64,000 nt of DNA from Nemophila menziesii (taxonomy: Eukaryota > Streptophyta > Magnoliopsida > Boraginales > Hydrophyllaceae): positions 1,674,001-1,738,000 of the forward strand of contig JARWIR010000036.1 in assembly GCA_029959085.1 (NCBI GenBank), written 5' to 3'. Of the stretch, positions 10,612 through 20,646 are shown in pieces. The notes under the pieces are model-generated. The model saw only the letters and a list, made by a program, of their open reading frames with translations. It was not told the DNA's origin and did no database searches. A program made the position numbers and the translations under genes. Every line of letters starts with the position of its first letter. Position 1 is the first letter of the stretch.

Positions 10612-11157
10612 GAATCAGTGAATTTTATGTCTAATAGAGGTAATTTCAATTCAAGTGGTAATGGATATCAGCCTAACAGAAACCATCCTGGGTTTCAATA
10701 CTCAAATCCTAATGGGGCAGCCAATCCTACTTACGCGTATCAGCCGCGTCCTCAAGGCAACAACTATAATCCAAGACCACACAACAATTATCAAGGAGGA
10801 CAGAATCAAAACAATTATGTGCAAAGACAAGCCCCTCAGAATACCTACGATGAGAATTTAAACCAGAAAACTCTACCTGCCCATCCACAAGAAGGAGTAG
10901 TTACCCTTCAGAAAACCGTTGAAAATTTGATTGCTCTTCAAACACAAGCTTTGGAACGTCAGAACGCAGCTGAAGCGAATATGAAGATTTTCCAGAATCA
11001 GCTAAGTCAAATTAATAAACAGCTGAATCAGCGTCCACAAGGGCAACTTCCTAGCGATACGGAAAATCCAACACAACGTGAAGATTGCAAGGTTGTTACA
11101 TTAAGAAGTGGTAAGAATCTTCCTCCACCTCCTTTTCCCGTTATGAAAGAGAAATAA
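10612..11157 (+). pseudogene. Gag C-terminal region, cut off by in-frame stops
   Basis: This stretch is in the same frame as gag and lies between TAA codons at 10609 and 11155; its first ATG is at 10618. It is asparagine-, glutamine- and glycine-rich (about the first 80 codons) and then has a probable coiled coil (VTLQKTVENL to INKQLNQ). It ends with a TLRSGK motif followed by a proline run, which is the usual junction before the protease in Athila-type Gag-Pol. Low-complexity Asn/Gln composition is normal for this part of these proteins. It has no start of its own that I would trust. Confidence 0.8.
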
Positions 11158-13152
11158 GTTCCAAGAAAAGAAAAGGAAGTGGGTGAGAAAGAGAAAGAGA
11201 ATGAGAAAGATAGTGAGGTTGAAGAAATCGAAAGACCAAGAGAAGTTCTGAAAAAGAAAGATGAAATTGTAAGCAATCGCCCTCCACCACCGTTTCCATC
11301 GCGAGTTCAGAAAAAGGGTGATTTGGGTGATTTTCAAAAGTTCTTTAATAGAGTGAGGGGTCTGAGTATTAATATTCCGTTACTTGAGGCAATTCGAGAT
11401 ATTCCTAAGTATACGAAGTTTTTAAAGAGGGCCCTCACTAACAAAAGGCCTTATTGTGATAATGAGATGATTGGCCTTCCGGAAGAGTGTAGTGCGATTT
11501 GCCAGAGTAAATTACCTCCAAAGTTAGTTGATCCGGGGAGTTTCACGATTCCGATTTCAATTAGAGAAGAATGGAAAGGAAAGGCGTTATGTGATTTGGG
11601 GGCAAGCATCAACTTGATGCCCAAGTCAGTCTTTGATAAGCTTAAAATTGGAAACGCAAGACCCACCTCTATGGTCTTGCAAATGGCGGACAGGTCTCTT
11701 GCTCATCCTGAAGGCCGTATTGAGGATGTCCTTGTTAAGGCAGGTACACTTATATTTCCTGTTGATTTCGTAATTCTTGAATACAATGCAGATAGAAATG
11801 TCCCCATTATTTTGGGTAGACCCTTCCTAGCTACAGGGAGGACATTGATCGATGTAGAGAATGGCGAATTAACAATGAGGATACAAGATGAGGAAGTGAA
11901 ATTCAATGTATTTCGAGCTATGAAATTCCCAGATTCTCAGGAAGATTGCTTCAGAATGGATGTAGTAGAGCAAGCATCGCAAGAGGTATTTAATTGCTTA
12001 AATTTTGATGATATCTTGCAGGCTGCTTTGACATTAGATTCACCTGAGATGATGGAGGAGCTTACCGAAACAGTAGCAGCTCTCAATTCTGAAAATCCGA
12101 AATATAGGCGTCTTGCCTATGAACCTGTGAGAGAACCGTGGGAGATTATTCCTAAAAAGAAACCTTCAATTGAATCTCCTCCGGAGTTGGAAGAAAAACC
12201 ATTGCCAACACACTTGAGGTATGCTTATTTGGGTACTAATGAAACTCTACCTGTTATTGTTTCAGCTAATTTAACAGGTCCTCAAGAAGATAAACTGTTG
12301 CGTGTGTTAAGAGCCAACAAAGAAGCAATAGGTTGGACAATTGCTGACATCAAAGGCATTAGTCCATCCTATTGTCAACACAAAATCATACTTGAAGATG
12401 TTAACGCACGCTCAGTTGAAGGCCAAAGGAGATTGATGCCCGTGATGAAAGATGTGGTAAAGAAAGAGGTGATCAAGCTTTTAGATGCGGGGATTATTTA
12501 TCCCATTTCGAGTAGTGAATGGGTGAGCCCAGTTCAGTGTGTACCGAAGAAAGGAGGAATTACAACAGTTCTTAATGATAAAAATGAAGCGATTCCTTCA
12601 AGAACGGTAGTTGGATGGAGAGTTTGCATGGATTACAGAAAGCTGAATAAGGCCACCAGAAAAGATCACTTCCCTTTGCCCTTCATCGATCAAATGTTAG
12701 ATAAATTAGCCGGAAGAGAGTACTATTGCTTCTTGGATGGTTACTCCGGGTACAATCAGATTTACGTGGCTCCAGAAGATCAACATAAGACTACCTTTAC
12801 ATGCCCATTTGGTACTTTTGCATATCGCAGAATGCCATTTGGGTTGTGTAACGCTCCCGCTACTTTTCAAAGGTGTATGATGGCCATCTTCTGGGACATG
12901 ATAGATAATTTCCTTGAAGTGTTCATGGATGATTTCTCCGTGTTTGGTGATGATTTTGATATATGTTTGGATAACTTGGAGAAAGTATTAGTGAGATGCA
13001 AGGAAACAGATTTGGTGCTCAACTGGGAGAAGTATCATTTCATGGTTCGCGAAGGTATTGTTCTGGGTCACCAAGTTTCAAGTGCTGGATTAGAGGTTGA
13101 TAGAGCAAAGATAGAGGTAATTAAAACTCTCCCCCCCTCCTGTTTCTGTTAA
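11158..13152 (+). pseudogene. pol: Protease and reverse transcriptase part of pol
   Basis: The frame of gag continues after the TAA at 11155, and the first ATG is at 11179 (657 codons from there). A charged linker (1-30) and proline run (35-40) precede the aspartic protease at about 110-245: catalytic DLGAS at 139-143 and ILGRPFLA at 211-218. The reverse transcriptase spans about 395-650. Its landmarks are the VCMDYRKLN motif (482-490), FLDGYSGY with the first metal-binding aspartate at 520, MPFGLCNAPATFQR (552-565) and the active-site FMDD with aspartates 584 and 585. It copies element RNA into DNA in the particle. The frame fails at a run of seven C (13131-13137), and a TAA follows at 13150. 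Homology continues downstream in another frame, so this is a frame change (one base gained or two lost), not the natural end. Confidence 0.92.
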
Positions 13153-15109
13153 AGGGGTAAGGAGTTTTCTTGGCCATGCTGGCTTTTATAGGCGTTTTAT
13201 TAAAGATTTTTCTAAGATTGCTAAACCGTTATGCAACTTACTCGAAAAGGATTGCAAATTCCTTTTTGATGAAGCTTGTTTAGCGGCCTTTAAAGCAATC
13301 AAAGAAAAACTTATTTCTGCTCCTATAGTGTTACCTCCAGATTGGAATTTGCCGTTTGAGGTTATGTGTGATGCGAGTGATTTGTGTATGGGAGCTGTAT
13401 TAGGCCAAAGAAAAGAGAAGGTTTTTCATTCGATTTACTATGCTAGTAAAACTTTTAGTGGTGCTCAGATCAATTACACAGTTACAGAAAAGGAGTTGCT
13501 AGCAGTTGTCTATTCGTTTGATAAATTTCGCTCTTATCTTCTTGGAGCGAAAGTTATTGTTTATACAGATCATTCCTTGATAAGATTTCTTATGGAGAAG
13601 AAAGATGCGAAACCAAGGTTAATCAGATGGGTGTTATTGCTTCAAGAGTTCGATTTAGAGATCAAAGATAGAAAGGGTTGTGAGAATCAGGTTGCAGATC
13701 ATCTATCGCGTTTAGAGGGTTCAGAGATGAATAGTGGTACTGAAGCAGTTAGAGAAGAGTTTCCTGATGAGAGTTTATTCGTTGTTCGAGATTATGAGGC
13801 TCCGTGGTATGCAGATATTGCGAATTTAGTGGTGAGTGGTGTTTTTCCTGAAGGTTCTACTTATCAAGAAAGAAAGAGGTTAGCTCATCGTGCTAGACAG
13901 TTCTTTTGGGAGGATCCGTTCCTCTATAAAGTTTGTGCTGACCAAATGATACGAAGATGTGTAGCAAGGGAAGAGACTCAAGCCATTATAGCTGGATGCC
14001 ATGATTCATTATATGGAGGACATTTTAAAGGAGACAGAACTGCTGCAAAGGTATTTCAATCAGGTTTTTACTGGCCTTCTCTTATAAAAGATTGTCATGA
14101 ATATGTTAAGAAATGTACGAGATGCCAGTTTACCGGAAACATATCTAAGAGGGATGAGATGCCGCGTAATAATGTGTTAGAGGTTGAGATATTCGATGTA
14201 TGGGGCATAGACTTTATGGGTCCTTTCGTTCCTTCAAATGGTAACCTCTATATTTTATTAGCTGTTGATTATGTGTCTAAGTGGGTAGAAGCGGTGGCTT
14301 TACCTACTAATGATTCACGAGTGGTGATCAGGTTCTTGAAATCACATATTTTCACTAGACATGGCACACCTAGAGTGATTATTAGCGATGGAGGATCTCA
14401 TTTCGTTAATAAATATCTGAAGACTATTCTAGAGAAATATGGAGTTAGACACCGTGTATCTACTGCGTATCATCCACAATCCAATGGTCAAGCTGAAGTT
14501 TCGAACCGTGAAGTCAAGTCAATCCTAGAGAAAACCGTTGGTCCTACAAGAAAAGATTGGTCAATGAAGTTAGATGATGCGTTGTGGGCCTATCGTACTG
14601 CGTTTAAGACTCCAGTTGGTGCATCTCCCTATCGTATGGTGTATGGTAAGGCTTGTCACTTACCTTTAGAGCTTGAAATGGGTGCCTATTGGGCGATTGC
14701 GCAGTTGAACTTAGATCCTATCTTAGCCGGAAAGAACCGTATGATGAAGCTTAATAAACTTGACGAATTCCGGTTGCATGCTTATGAAAATGCCAAACTT
14801 TACAAAGAAAACACAAAGAAATGGCATGACAATCGGATTCGTCCAAAGAACTTTGAAGTGGGGCAAAAAGTATTAAAGTATAATTCAAAGTTCAGCAATT
14901 TTCCGGGTAAGTTAAGATCTAAGTGGTCAGGTCCATACATTGTGACCAAAGTTACACCTCATGGGGCGATAGAAATAGAACATCCACTAGAGAACCGTAC
15001 CTTTATGGTTAACGGTCACAGACTAAAGATATACCATGGAGGTGAAGATACCAATCGCTCGGAAGATCCACATCCCGGGGAGGTCATGTATCTCCTCGAG
15101 ACTCCTTAG
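13121..15109 (+). pseudogene. pol: RNase H and integrase part of pol
   Basis: This frame opens at 13121 and carries on pol after the C-run frame change; the first ATG (13328) is internal, not a start. Counting from that ATG (593 codons), the Ty3-type RNase H spans about 10-130 with candidate catalytic residues D15, E56, D81 and D124. The integrase zinc domain HHCC uses H225, H232, C263 and C266. The integrase core has D295, D354 and E390, with 35 residues between the last two: the classic D,D35E triad. A GPY-type C-terminal segment (KWSGPYIV, 532-539) closes the protein. I see no chromodomain, as expected for the Athila/Tat branch. All catalytic residues look intact, so the RNase H and integrase domains themselves are not visibly damaged. 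Confidence 0.92.
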
Positions 15110-15344
15110 AAGCGTGAGGTAACCCGTCGAGCTTAACGACGTTAAACAAAAGCCAATTACTTGTTTATTAGCTGAGTTTTTACATTTTTGCAATTTAGAT
15201 TAGTTTGATTTTCGTAATTTTATTGTTTTTATTAAGAAATGAGGAAGGGTAGTTGTTTTTGATGATTTCAGGGGTAAAAAGGACATGAGTTTGGGGTCGA
15301 TTTGGCGAAAACAGAAGAAAAATTGGTTGGATGTCCAGGAGAAA

Positions 15345-15886
15345 CCGGGAACCCGGTTTCGCAAGACCGGGAACCCGGTTTTGGAGCTGGTACCAACCAT
15401 TTTAACGCAACACTTGGCGTTTTGGGGTAATGTCACAGCGTCGGAACCGGGAACCCGCATTTGGCAAAACCGGGTACCCGGTTTTGGTGCTGTGATTTCT
15501 GAAAATCCCTGACCCAGTGTCTTGGTGGCTTGCGTTTTCGTGCGTTTTGATTCGCGCCATCGACACAAATCCGGGTACCCGCATTTGGCAGAACCGGGTA
15601 CCCGGTTTCGGAGCTGTTATCTTCAAATTTCTCTGGTCCAGCGTTTTGAGGTGCTGCGTTTTGGCGCGTTTTGACTCGCGCCATCGAGAAAATCCGGGAA
15701 CCCGCATTCCACAGAACCGGGTACCCGGTTTCGGCGAGTAAAATCCCTGACCTCGCGTCTTGGGGTCCAGCGTTTTGGTGCGTTTTGAAAAAAAAAAAAA
15801 AAAAAAAAAGAGTCCACAATTGATTTTTCCGCGCCGTCACAGCGACGCGGAACCGGGCACCCGGTTTGCCAAAACCGGGAACCCGG
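15345..15886. repeat. Tandem repeats with paired 12-bp palindromes
   Basis: The box CCGGGTACCCGG (a perfect palindrome) or close forms with GGGAACCC or GGGCACCC recur in pairs: 15345/15367, 15447/15470, 15571/15594, 15694/15717 and 15853/15875. Within every pair the starts are 22-23 bp apart. The three middle pairs belong to a tandem unit of 123-124 bp, and in those the first box reads CCGGG(A/T)ACCCGC, a half-degraded form. Another pair stands alone at 18405/18428, also 23 bp apart. The GC content contrasts sharply with the AT-rich element around it. Confidence 0.85.
15788..15809 (+). repeat. Run of 22 A
   Basis: A homopolymer tract ends the third tandem unit of the palindromic repeat block. 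It may be a relic of an inserted poly(A) end or simple slippage. Its exact length is unreliable in most sequencing. Confidence 0.7.
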
Positions 15887-16007
15887 TTTGCAAGCTGTGA
15901 GAGGCGGTTTTGGGTGTTTTAACCTAGTTTTCTTAGCCTCTTTTCCAAGTCTTTACCTAAAACGCACCAATAGCCTCCCCACCTCCGAAATTCATCTACC
16001 AAAACAC

Positions 16008-16015
16008 TATATATC
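16008..16015 (+). promoter_or_regulatory. Possible internal TATA box before the third ORF
   Basis: CTATATAT is followed by about 90 bases of C-, T- and A-rich, G-poor sequence resembling a plant 5' leader, and then the ATG at 16281. An internal promoter would explain how the downstream ORF is expressed apart from gag-pol. Splicing from the LTR leader is the alternative. The evidence is composition only. Confidence 0.3.
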
Positions 16016-16280
16016 ATCAAATCCTACCCTCTTTCACCACAAAAACATAAGATCAACTCACCTCCTCTCCAAAATAACATCAAATCCTTAGTTTTTCCCA
16101 AGATTCTTCTTCACCCAATTCCTTAAATTAAACCCAATTCTTTCTTCTCCCATACAAATTAACCAAGACCCATCTCATATTTCACCTAGTTCTTAAATTC
16201 TTAAACCTCAAAACATCAAAATTCTAAACTTTTCCCTAAGTTTTTCATTATTTGACGTTTTGAGTTTGGGGTGAAAAGAG

Positions 16281-17597
16281 ATGACTAACAGAACCGGTGA
16301 TTTCCGAAGAACTGCTCCTAGAAGAAAGACCACCATTGGTGGTTCACAAGATCAAGCTATTGAGATTCCTGATTCGCGTCCTAAACGAAAAATTGACGAA
16401 GTTAAGCTTGATTCTAACAGAAAAGAAATCACAGGTCTAAAGAGAAGATTGATTGATGAGATTGAAAGTGAGAAGGAACCAGAAGAGGAAATTACGAAGA
16501 ACATTGAGAAGGAAACTTAACAAGAGATTCTGGAAGCACCCGTTCAAAAACCTCCGCGTATGAAGATGTGGGCCCACAAGCCTAAGAGGGTTTACACTTG
16601 TTGGAATACTCAGGTTCGTGAACGAATTGAATTTTTGAAATTTGGTGAGGAGACGAATTTTCCTAAGGGTATTATGAGTAGTGATTACAAGGAATATGCT
16701 GTGACATGTGCTAAGTTTGGTTGGAAAGAGTTACAAGAAAGGAAGCTTGAGTTTATTCCTACTTTTGTGCGAGAATTTTACAAAGGTTTAGCTACCTCCC
16801 ATGATGCCATTGATATCCGCAAAAAGGTAGTTCCTTTCTCTATTGAACGTATTCGGAAATCATTGAAACTACCCAACTTTTCTGGAACATGCCCCTTCCA
16901 AGATATTCTTAATGACCCTTCTTTTGATTTTGAATCCATTTGGGGGACCGTGCTTGTTAATGGGACTAGCCCAATTCCTGAAGGTGAAAGGTATCCTGGA
17001 CAGTTTTACAGCAGTAGTTTGACACCTCGTGCTAAGGTTTGGTCTCGTTTCGTAATACCCACTTTCTTTGGTATTAAACACACTTCCGAGTTGAAGAAAG
17101 AGCACATATTTGTTATGAAGTGTATTTTGGAGGAGAAACCATTCGATGTTGCTAAGATCATTTATGATACAATCATGGAGTTCGCGAAATCACCAATGAA
17201 ACAACAAAATCTGAAGTTTCCTTGTACTATTACTCAGTTGTGTCTAGACGCAAAGATTCCGCGTAAGGACGCATATATTGATACTGTTTCAGTTGGTGTG
17301 AGTATATCTTTGAGCACAATCAAGAACATCCATGAAGAAGCAACACGAACTACAAGAAGTCCGAGAACTCCTCAATCAAAGAAAGCGAAAACTGTACCTG
17401 AGTTGGAAGCGAAGATTCAGGTGTTGGAAGAGAATCAGGAGAAGATGATTGCTACCTTGGGAAACGTTACCAAAGAATTGGACCTGCTTCGAAATTTAAT
17501 CTTAGGCGTAAATACACTTCAAAACGCAATTTATGATGCTGTTACGCGAGATAAAGGTCCAGAACGTAACACCGATAACCAGCCTCGCGCTGGTTAA
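16281..17597 (+). pseudogene. Third ORF (env position), plant-transposon-protein-like, broken by one TAA
   Basis: One frame of 438 codons runs from ATG 16281 (A of ATG preceded by G at -3) to TAA 17595, interrupted only by TAA at 16518-16520; the next ATG is 16560. The first part (79 residues) is basic and acidic with short KRK-type clusters. In the second part (345 residues), about 40-240 resembles the conserved domain of the so-called putative plant transposon protein family found after pol in Athila-like elements: FVREFYKGL, VPFSIERIRKSLKLP, then a W-rich segment and KFPCTITQLC near 219-228. A serine/threonine and basic patch (262-277, SKKAK) precedes a probable coiled coil (278-328). I see no signal peptide and no clear membrane segment, so a true envelope role is doubtful. 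The family match is from memory of its pattern, and the function is unknown. Confidence 0.7.
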
Positions 17598-17659
17598 GAT
17601 ACGTTTTCTAAACTTTCCTCTTAGTGTAGATTAGTTTAAATGCTTTATTGAGTCTTTTC

Positions 17660-17696
17660 GAGTCGTGGGGACACGACTCATTTTTGAGTTTGGGGT
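17660..17696 (+). promoter_or_regulatory. Hairpin plus polypurine-like motif, copy 1
   Basis: GAGTCGTG (17660-17667) pairs perfectly with CACGACTC (17672-17679) around a 4-base loop. A short T run follows, and then GAGTTTGGGGT (17686-17696). The same arrangement occurs before the 3' LTR. The motif may act as an additional plus-strand primer site or an RNA structure ending the third-ORF transcript; this is an inference. Confidence 0.5.
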
Positions 17697-17749
17697 GGGG
17701 TTCGTTGCCTCATCCCAATTTTTATGTGTTATTTGCTTTATTTGCTTTC

Positions 17750-17755
17750 AATAAA
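17750..17755 (+). promoter_or_regulatory. Possible polyadenylation signal after the third ORF
   Basis: AATAAA lies about 155 bases beyond the ORF stop in a T-rich context (gtgttatttgctttatttgc upstream). It could serve a subgenomic mRNA of the third ORF. Plant signals are loose, so this is weak. Confidence 0.35.
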
Positions 17756-18212
17756 AGAATTTTCGGAGTTGCGTTTGACTGTAGAAATTTTTAAATATCC
17801 CTTTAAGCATACTTTTGATGAATCTATGATAGTAAATAGTGGACTTTAGGGATTGATATAAAACGCACTTACAATTGCATGCGAAGATAGGTAATTGAAA
17901 GGAAAAATTAATTAACAATGCAAATGAAGTAAGCTTGTACTCAAGGAATATGTTTGGTGTGTAGAACGTGAAATCCTAATTAGTAGAGAACCCACCTAGA
18001 TATGAACTAAAGACAAGCTATGTACTTAGGAAAATGATAGGGGCAGTTCTTTGTTAGCCATTTGTGCCTTTTTAGCCTTCTATCCCTTGTATTAATTATT
18101 ATCCGTCTTAGCCCACTTTGAGCCTTAGCCTTTTCTTTGTAGCCACGATATAAGCCATTATCCCTTAGATTATTAGGTATGACCATATGACCCGCACTTG
18201 AATCACAATCCT

Positions 18213-18241
18213 GAGACATGTCTCGAGCTTGAGTTTGGGGT
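18213..18241 (+). promoter_or_regulatory. 12-bp palindrome plus polypurine-like motif, copy 2
   Basis: GAGACATGTCTC (18213-18224) is a perfect palindrome. Six bases later comes GAGTTTGGGGT (18231-18241), identical to copy 1 and to single copies at 15287-15297 and 16262-16272. Confidence 0.45.
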
Positions 18242-18404
18242 GGTGGGACCACATATGGGGAAATTAATGGGTTGGGATTGATGTGATTTGTATTGTAGCA
18301 CAATTGCAGATGATATATACTTGTAACCCTTTGCCGGGAATGAGAAAAAAAAAGAAAAAGAAAGAAAAAAAAAATGAAAAATGAAAAAATACTTACAGTA
18401 GGAA

Positions 18405-18439
18405 CCGGGAACCCGGATTCGTCAAAACCGGGAACCCGG
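18405..18439. repeat. Isolated pair of CCGGGAACCCGG boxes
   Basis: Boxes at 18405-18416 and 18428-18439 are 23 bp apart, as in the main block at 15345-15886. They are embedded in A/G-rich low-complexity sequence about 2.5 kb away from that block. Confidence 0.7.
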
Positions 18440-19048
18440 TTTGCTCCTGTACAAAAAAAAAAGAAGAAAAAGAGAAAAGAAAAGAAAAAGAAAAATATGA
18501 ATGAATAAAACATCCGGCAAAGTGGAATTTTCTGAAAATCATCTTGTTAATAGTGGGTAGACATGGGACGCTAAATTGTTGCGTATATGGGTGAGTGAGA
18601 ACATCTTTTTGAGCGTTAACTCAAGCTCGAGGACACTGTTGATGGTAAGTGAGGAGAGAGCCAAAAGCTCACTTCAAATTTACCAAATATACATCCACAC
18701 CCGTCCTTAAGCCATTATTATAACCGAAAAGACCTCGTGATTCCTAAGTGCATAGTGAATTTATTATTCCTGTTGATAGGGAATACACTAGGTGGAACGT
18801 TCAAAGCGAGGTAGGATTAATGACCACCTTATAGCCATCATACAGAGATGAGTACAAGTGTAACCTTCAAGCATTGCGACTTTAATTTTATGATTGAGAT
18901 TATTTATGTTTGATGTTGCATGATTAGTGTATGTGTATATTAGTTTCTAGAGTTTGCTATATGAGATTTATTTTGAGAATTGCTTTAGGGTTTATTTGCT
19001 AGCTTCTAATTGTTTATACGCTTACTTCTACCCCTTTGTTTTGTTTTA

Positions 19049-19067
19049 CTTTGTCGGGACGACAAAG
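19049..19067 (+). other. Hairpin just before the 3' polypurine tract
   Basis: CTTTGTCG (19049-19056) and CGACAAAG (19060-19067) form a perfect 8-bp stem with a 3-base loop, ending 4 bases before the polypurine tract. Confidence 0.6.
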
Positions 19068-19071
19068 GTTT

Positions 19072-19082
19072 GAGTTGGGGGT
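19072..19082 (+). other. 3' polypurine tract
   Basis: GAGTTGGGGGT ends two bases before the TG of the 3' LTR. It is in the position required for the RNase H-resistant primer of plus-strand DNA synthesis. It is interrupted by TT, as in many Athila-type elements. Confidence 0.7.
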
Positions 19083-19084
19083 CT

Positions 19085-20646
19085 TGATGTCTCCCTAATT
19101 GTTCTTATTTTCGACCCTTAGGAGACATCATTTTTGGTGTTTATTTAATTAATTTGATAGACTTTTGTACTAAATATTCAATAATCCGGAATTACCTTTT
19201 TATTTCTAGCATTTTTTATTTATTAAACTTTTGCGCGTAATATTGGTATTTTTAGTGTAAAGTTTACAGGTTTTAGATGTTAGTTAGGAGAGGAATCCGA
19301 GGAGAAGGTCAAAGATCGTGAATTAGAGTCAAGACTTGAAGACAAATCCCGAAGATATTATTTTTAGAGCTGAAAATCCACGTTCCAGGCCATAGATTGC
19401 TGATTTCGAGGTGCTTAAGCGATGATTTAGCCGCTGACTTTTGAAGAGAAATCGTTCCTTATTGAGTTACGGAACTTTAGCAACTGGAATGAGGTCAATC
19501 GGAGTCATAACGCATCGGGAAAAGCTGTTTTAGTGAAGGTGTATCAGCAGTTACGGGATTTTGGGCTTAGAAAGTGGGCTTGGACATTTAATTAATATTC
19601 TATTTTCTGGTCCAAGCCCTAGAACGAATTTATGCTTATAAAAGGAGGTCTGGACTTCTATTTTTCACACAATTCACATTCCACAAGATTAAAACCCCAG
19701 AGAGAAGCAACAGAAGGAAGAAGAAGAAGCTATAAGAGCTGGAGTGGGTCTATAGCTCCGTTCGTAGTCATTCCAATTCCGAAAATTAGGTTCTTTTTAT
19801 ATTTTAATTCTGTAAACAATATGAATTCCATTTCTTTTAATTTAGTTTTTAATTTTAATATGAGCTAAGCTTTTCATAGTGCTTGAGAACAAACAATGGG
19901 TGAATCTTAATTTTATGAAATAACGAATGTTGAATTTGGGTTTATGCTAGATTAAATTAGATTGGGTTCATTACTCTTTTCGATAATTTGTGATTATTTA
20001 CTGATTTTAGAGTCGCGAACTAAGATTAGGTATTAGTATCTAAGCTATTCCACATATGTGGCGTGTGGATCATCCTGACGGAGGGTTTAGGTATAGAATT
20101 AATTATTCAATCTAGGATAAAAGCTATTGATTCCGACGAACTTAGCTAATTCTAGGGCCAATCAGGTAAAACACTTAATCATCCAACGGTGGATCATATT
20201 TACCATGACGGGACTAGTGACACTTTAGGATCGCCTTATAGTCCACCCTGACGGGGGTATAAGGAATTTAGAATCCCGACCATTGTAATTGACCAATTTA
20301 GCCCTTAAACAACATAAGTTAGGAAGTAAGATTACGAAGATCCTTGCGTTCTCAAGTACTACATCTCATATTGCGTTTTCACTTATTTTACTTGCGTCTT
20401 AGCTTCTACTTGCATTTAATTATTTGTCTTTTATTCATTAGCTCTAATCAACAAAACCAAACAAATATTTTATTATCTTTTATTTTTCATAAGTGCATCA
20501 ATCACTACTTGCTAAACATTGTGATCAACCATCCGTCATTGGAACGAATCTGTATTATCCTTATTACTACTTGGGACAACCGTACACTTGCGGTTGTGGT
20601 TCGATTATCACTTGCATTTATTTTTAGAACACACAAAGGACCACCA
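19085..20646 (+). repeat. 3' LTR
   Basis: 1,562 bp, TGATGTCTCC to GGACCACCA, followed by the second ATATA and the interrupted satellite monomer. It differs from the 5' LTR at 16 positions by eye and has no gaps. It retains the TATAAAAG box, so it has the better promoter of the two. Small ORFs at 19632-19868 and 20344-20691 are chance frames; the latter runs into satellite. Confidence 0.96.
19637..19644 (+). promoter_or_regulatory. TATA box of the 3' LTR
   Basis: TATAAAAG is intact, 17 bases after the promoter-proximal dyad. Transcription from here would start near 19670 and could read into the satellite array after 20646. Confidence 0.6.

Larger units (their letters stand above)
15110..16280 (+). 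other. Noncoding region between pol and the third ORF
   Basis: A CGTCG...CGACG pair (15125-15129 and 15137-15141) follows the pol stop. A GAGTTTGGGGT polypurine-like motif lies at 15287-15297. GC-rich palindromic repeats and a 22-base A run fill 15345-15886. After 15910 the strand becomes rich in C, T and A without G, like a plant 5' leader. Overlapping ORFs of 60-135 codons on both strands arise because the palindromes keep several frames open; I do not count them as genes. Confidence 0.7.
17598..19048 (+). other. Noncoding 3' region of the element
   Basis: No gene is supported. A 168-codon frame on the opposite strand (18007-18513) begins in a poly-A/G-rich stretch that translates as phenylalanine runs and is rejected. 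The region contains a hairpin with polypurine motif (17660-17696), a polyadenylation-like AATAAA (17750-17755), a 12-bp palindrome with polypurine motif (18213-18241), a GA-rich tract (about 18343-18400 and 18455-18500) flanking one palindrome pair (18405/18428), and a 14-bp inverted repeat (18222-18235 against 18618-18631). Confidence 0.7.
7794..20646 (+). mobile_element. Complete Athila-like Ty3 LTR retrotransposon inserted in satellite
   Basis: The element is 12,853 bp, bounded by identical-length LTRs (7794-9355 and 19085-20646), TG...CA ends and a 5-bp duplication ATATA. Internal order is primer-binding site, gag, protease, reverse transcriptase, RNase H, integrase, palindromic repeat block, third ORF, and 3' polypurine tract. 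This order, the tRNA-Asp-like primer site and the extra ORF after pol fit the Athila branch of plant Ty3 elements. LTRs differ at 16 sites by eye (11 transitions, 5 transversions, no gaps), about 1.0%. At the often-used plant rate of 1.3e-8 per site per year that is roughly 0.4 million years, and the rate is an assumption here. Coding regions carry three premature TAA codons and one frame change, so this copy is not autonomous now. Confidence 0.97.

Noticed and set aside
15200..15840. Overlapping ORFs on both strands with repeated PGTR and RVPGF residues
   Set aside because: They are produced by the GC palindromes, which read open in several frames; the pattern follows the DNA repeat, not a protein.
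16281..17597. True retroviral-type envelope gene
   Set aside because: The position fits, but I see no signal peptide, no hydrophobic membrane segment and no cleavage-site pattern.
18007..18513. 168-codon ORF on the minus strand
   Set aside because: The N-terminus is phenylalanine runs from GA-rich low-complexity DNA, and the rest is noncoding 3' region of the retroelement.
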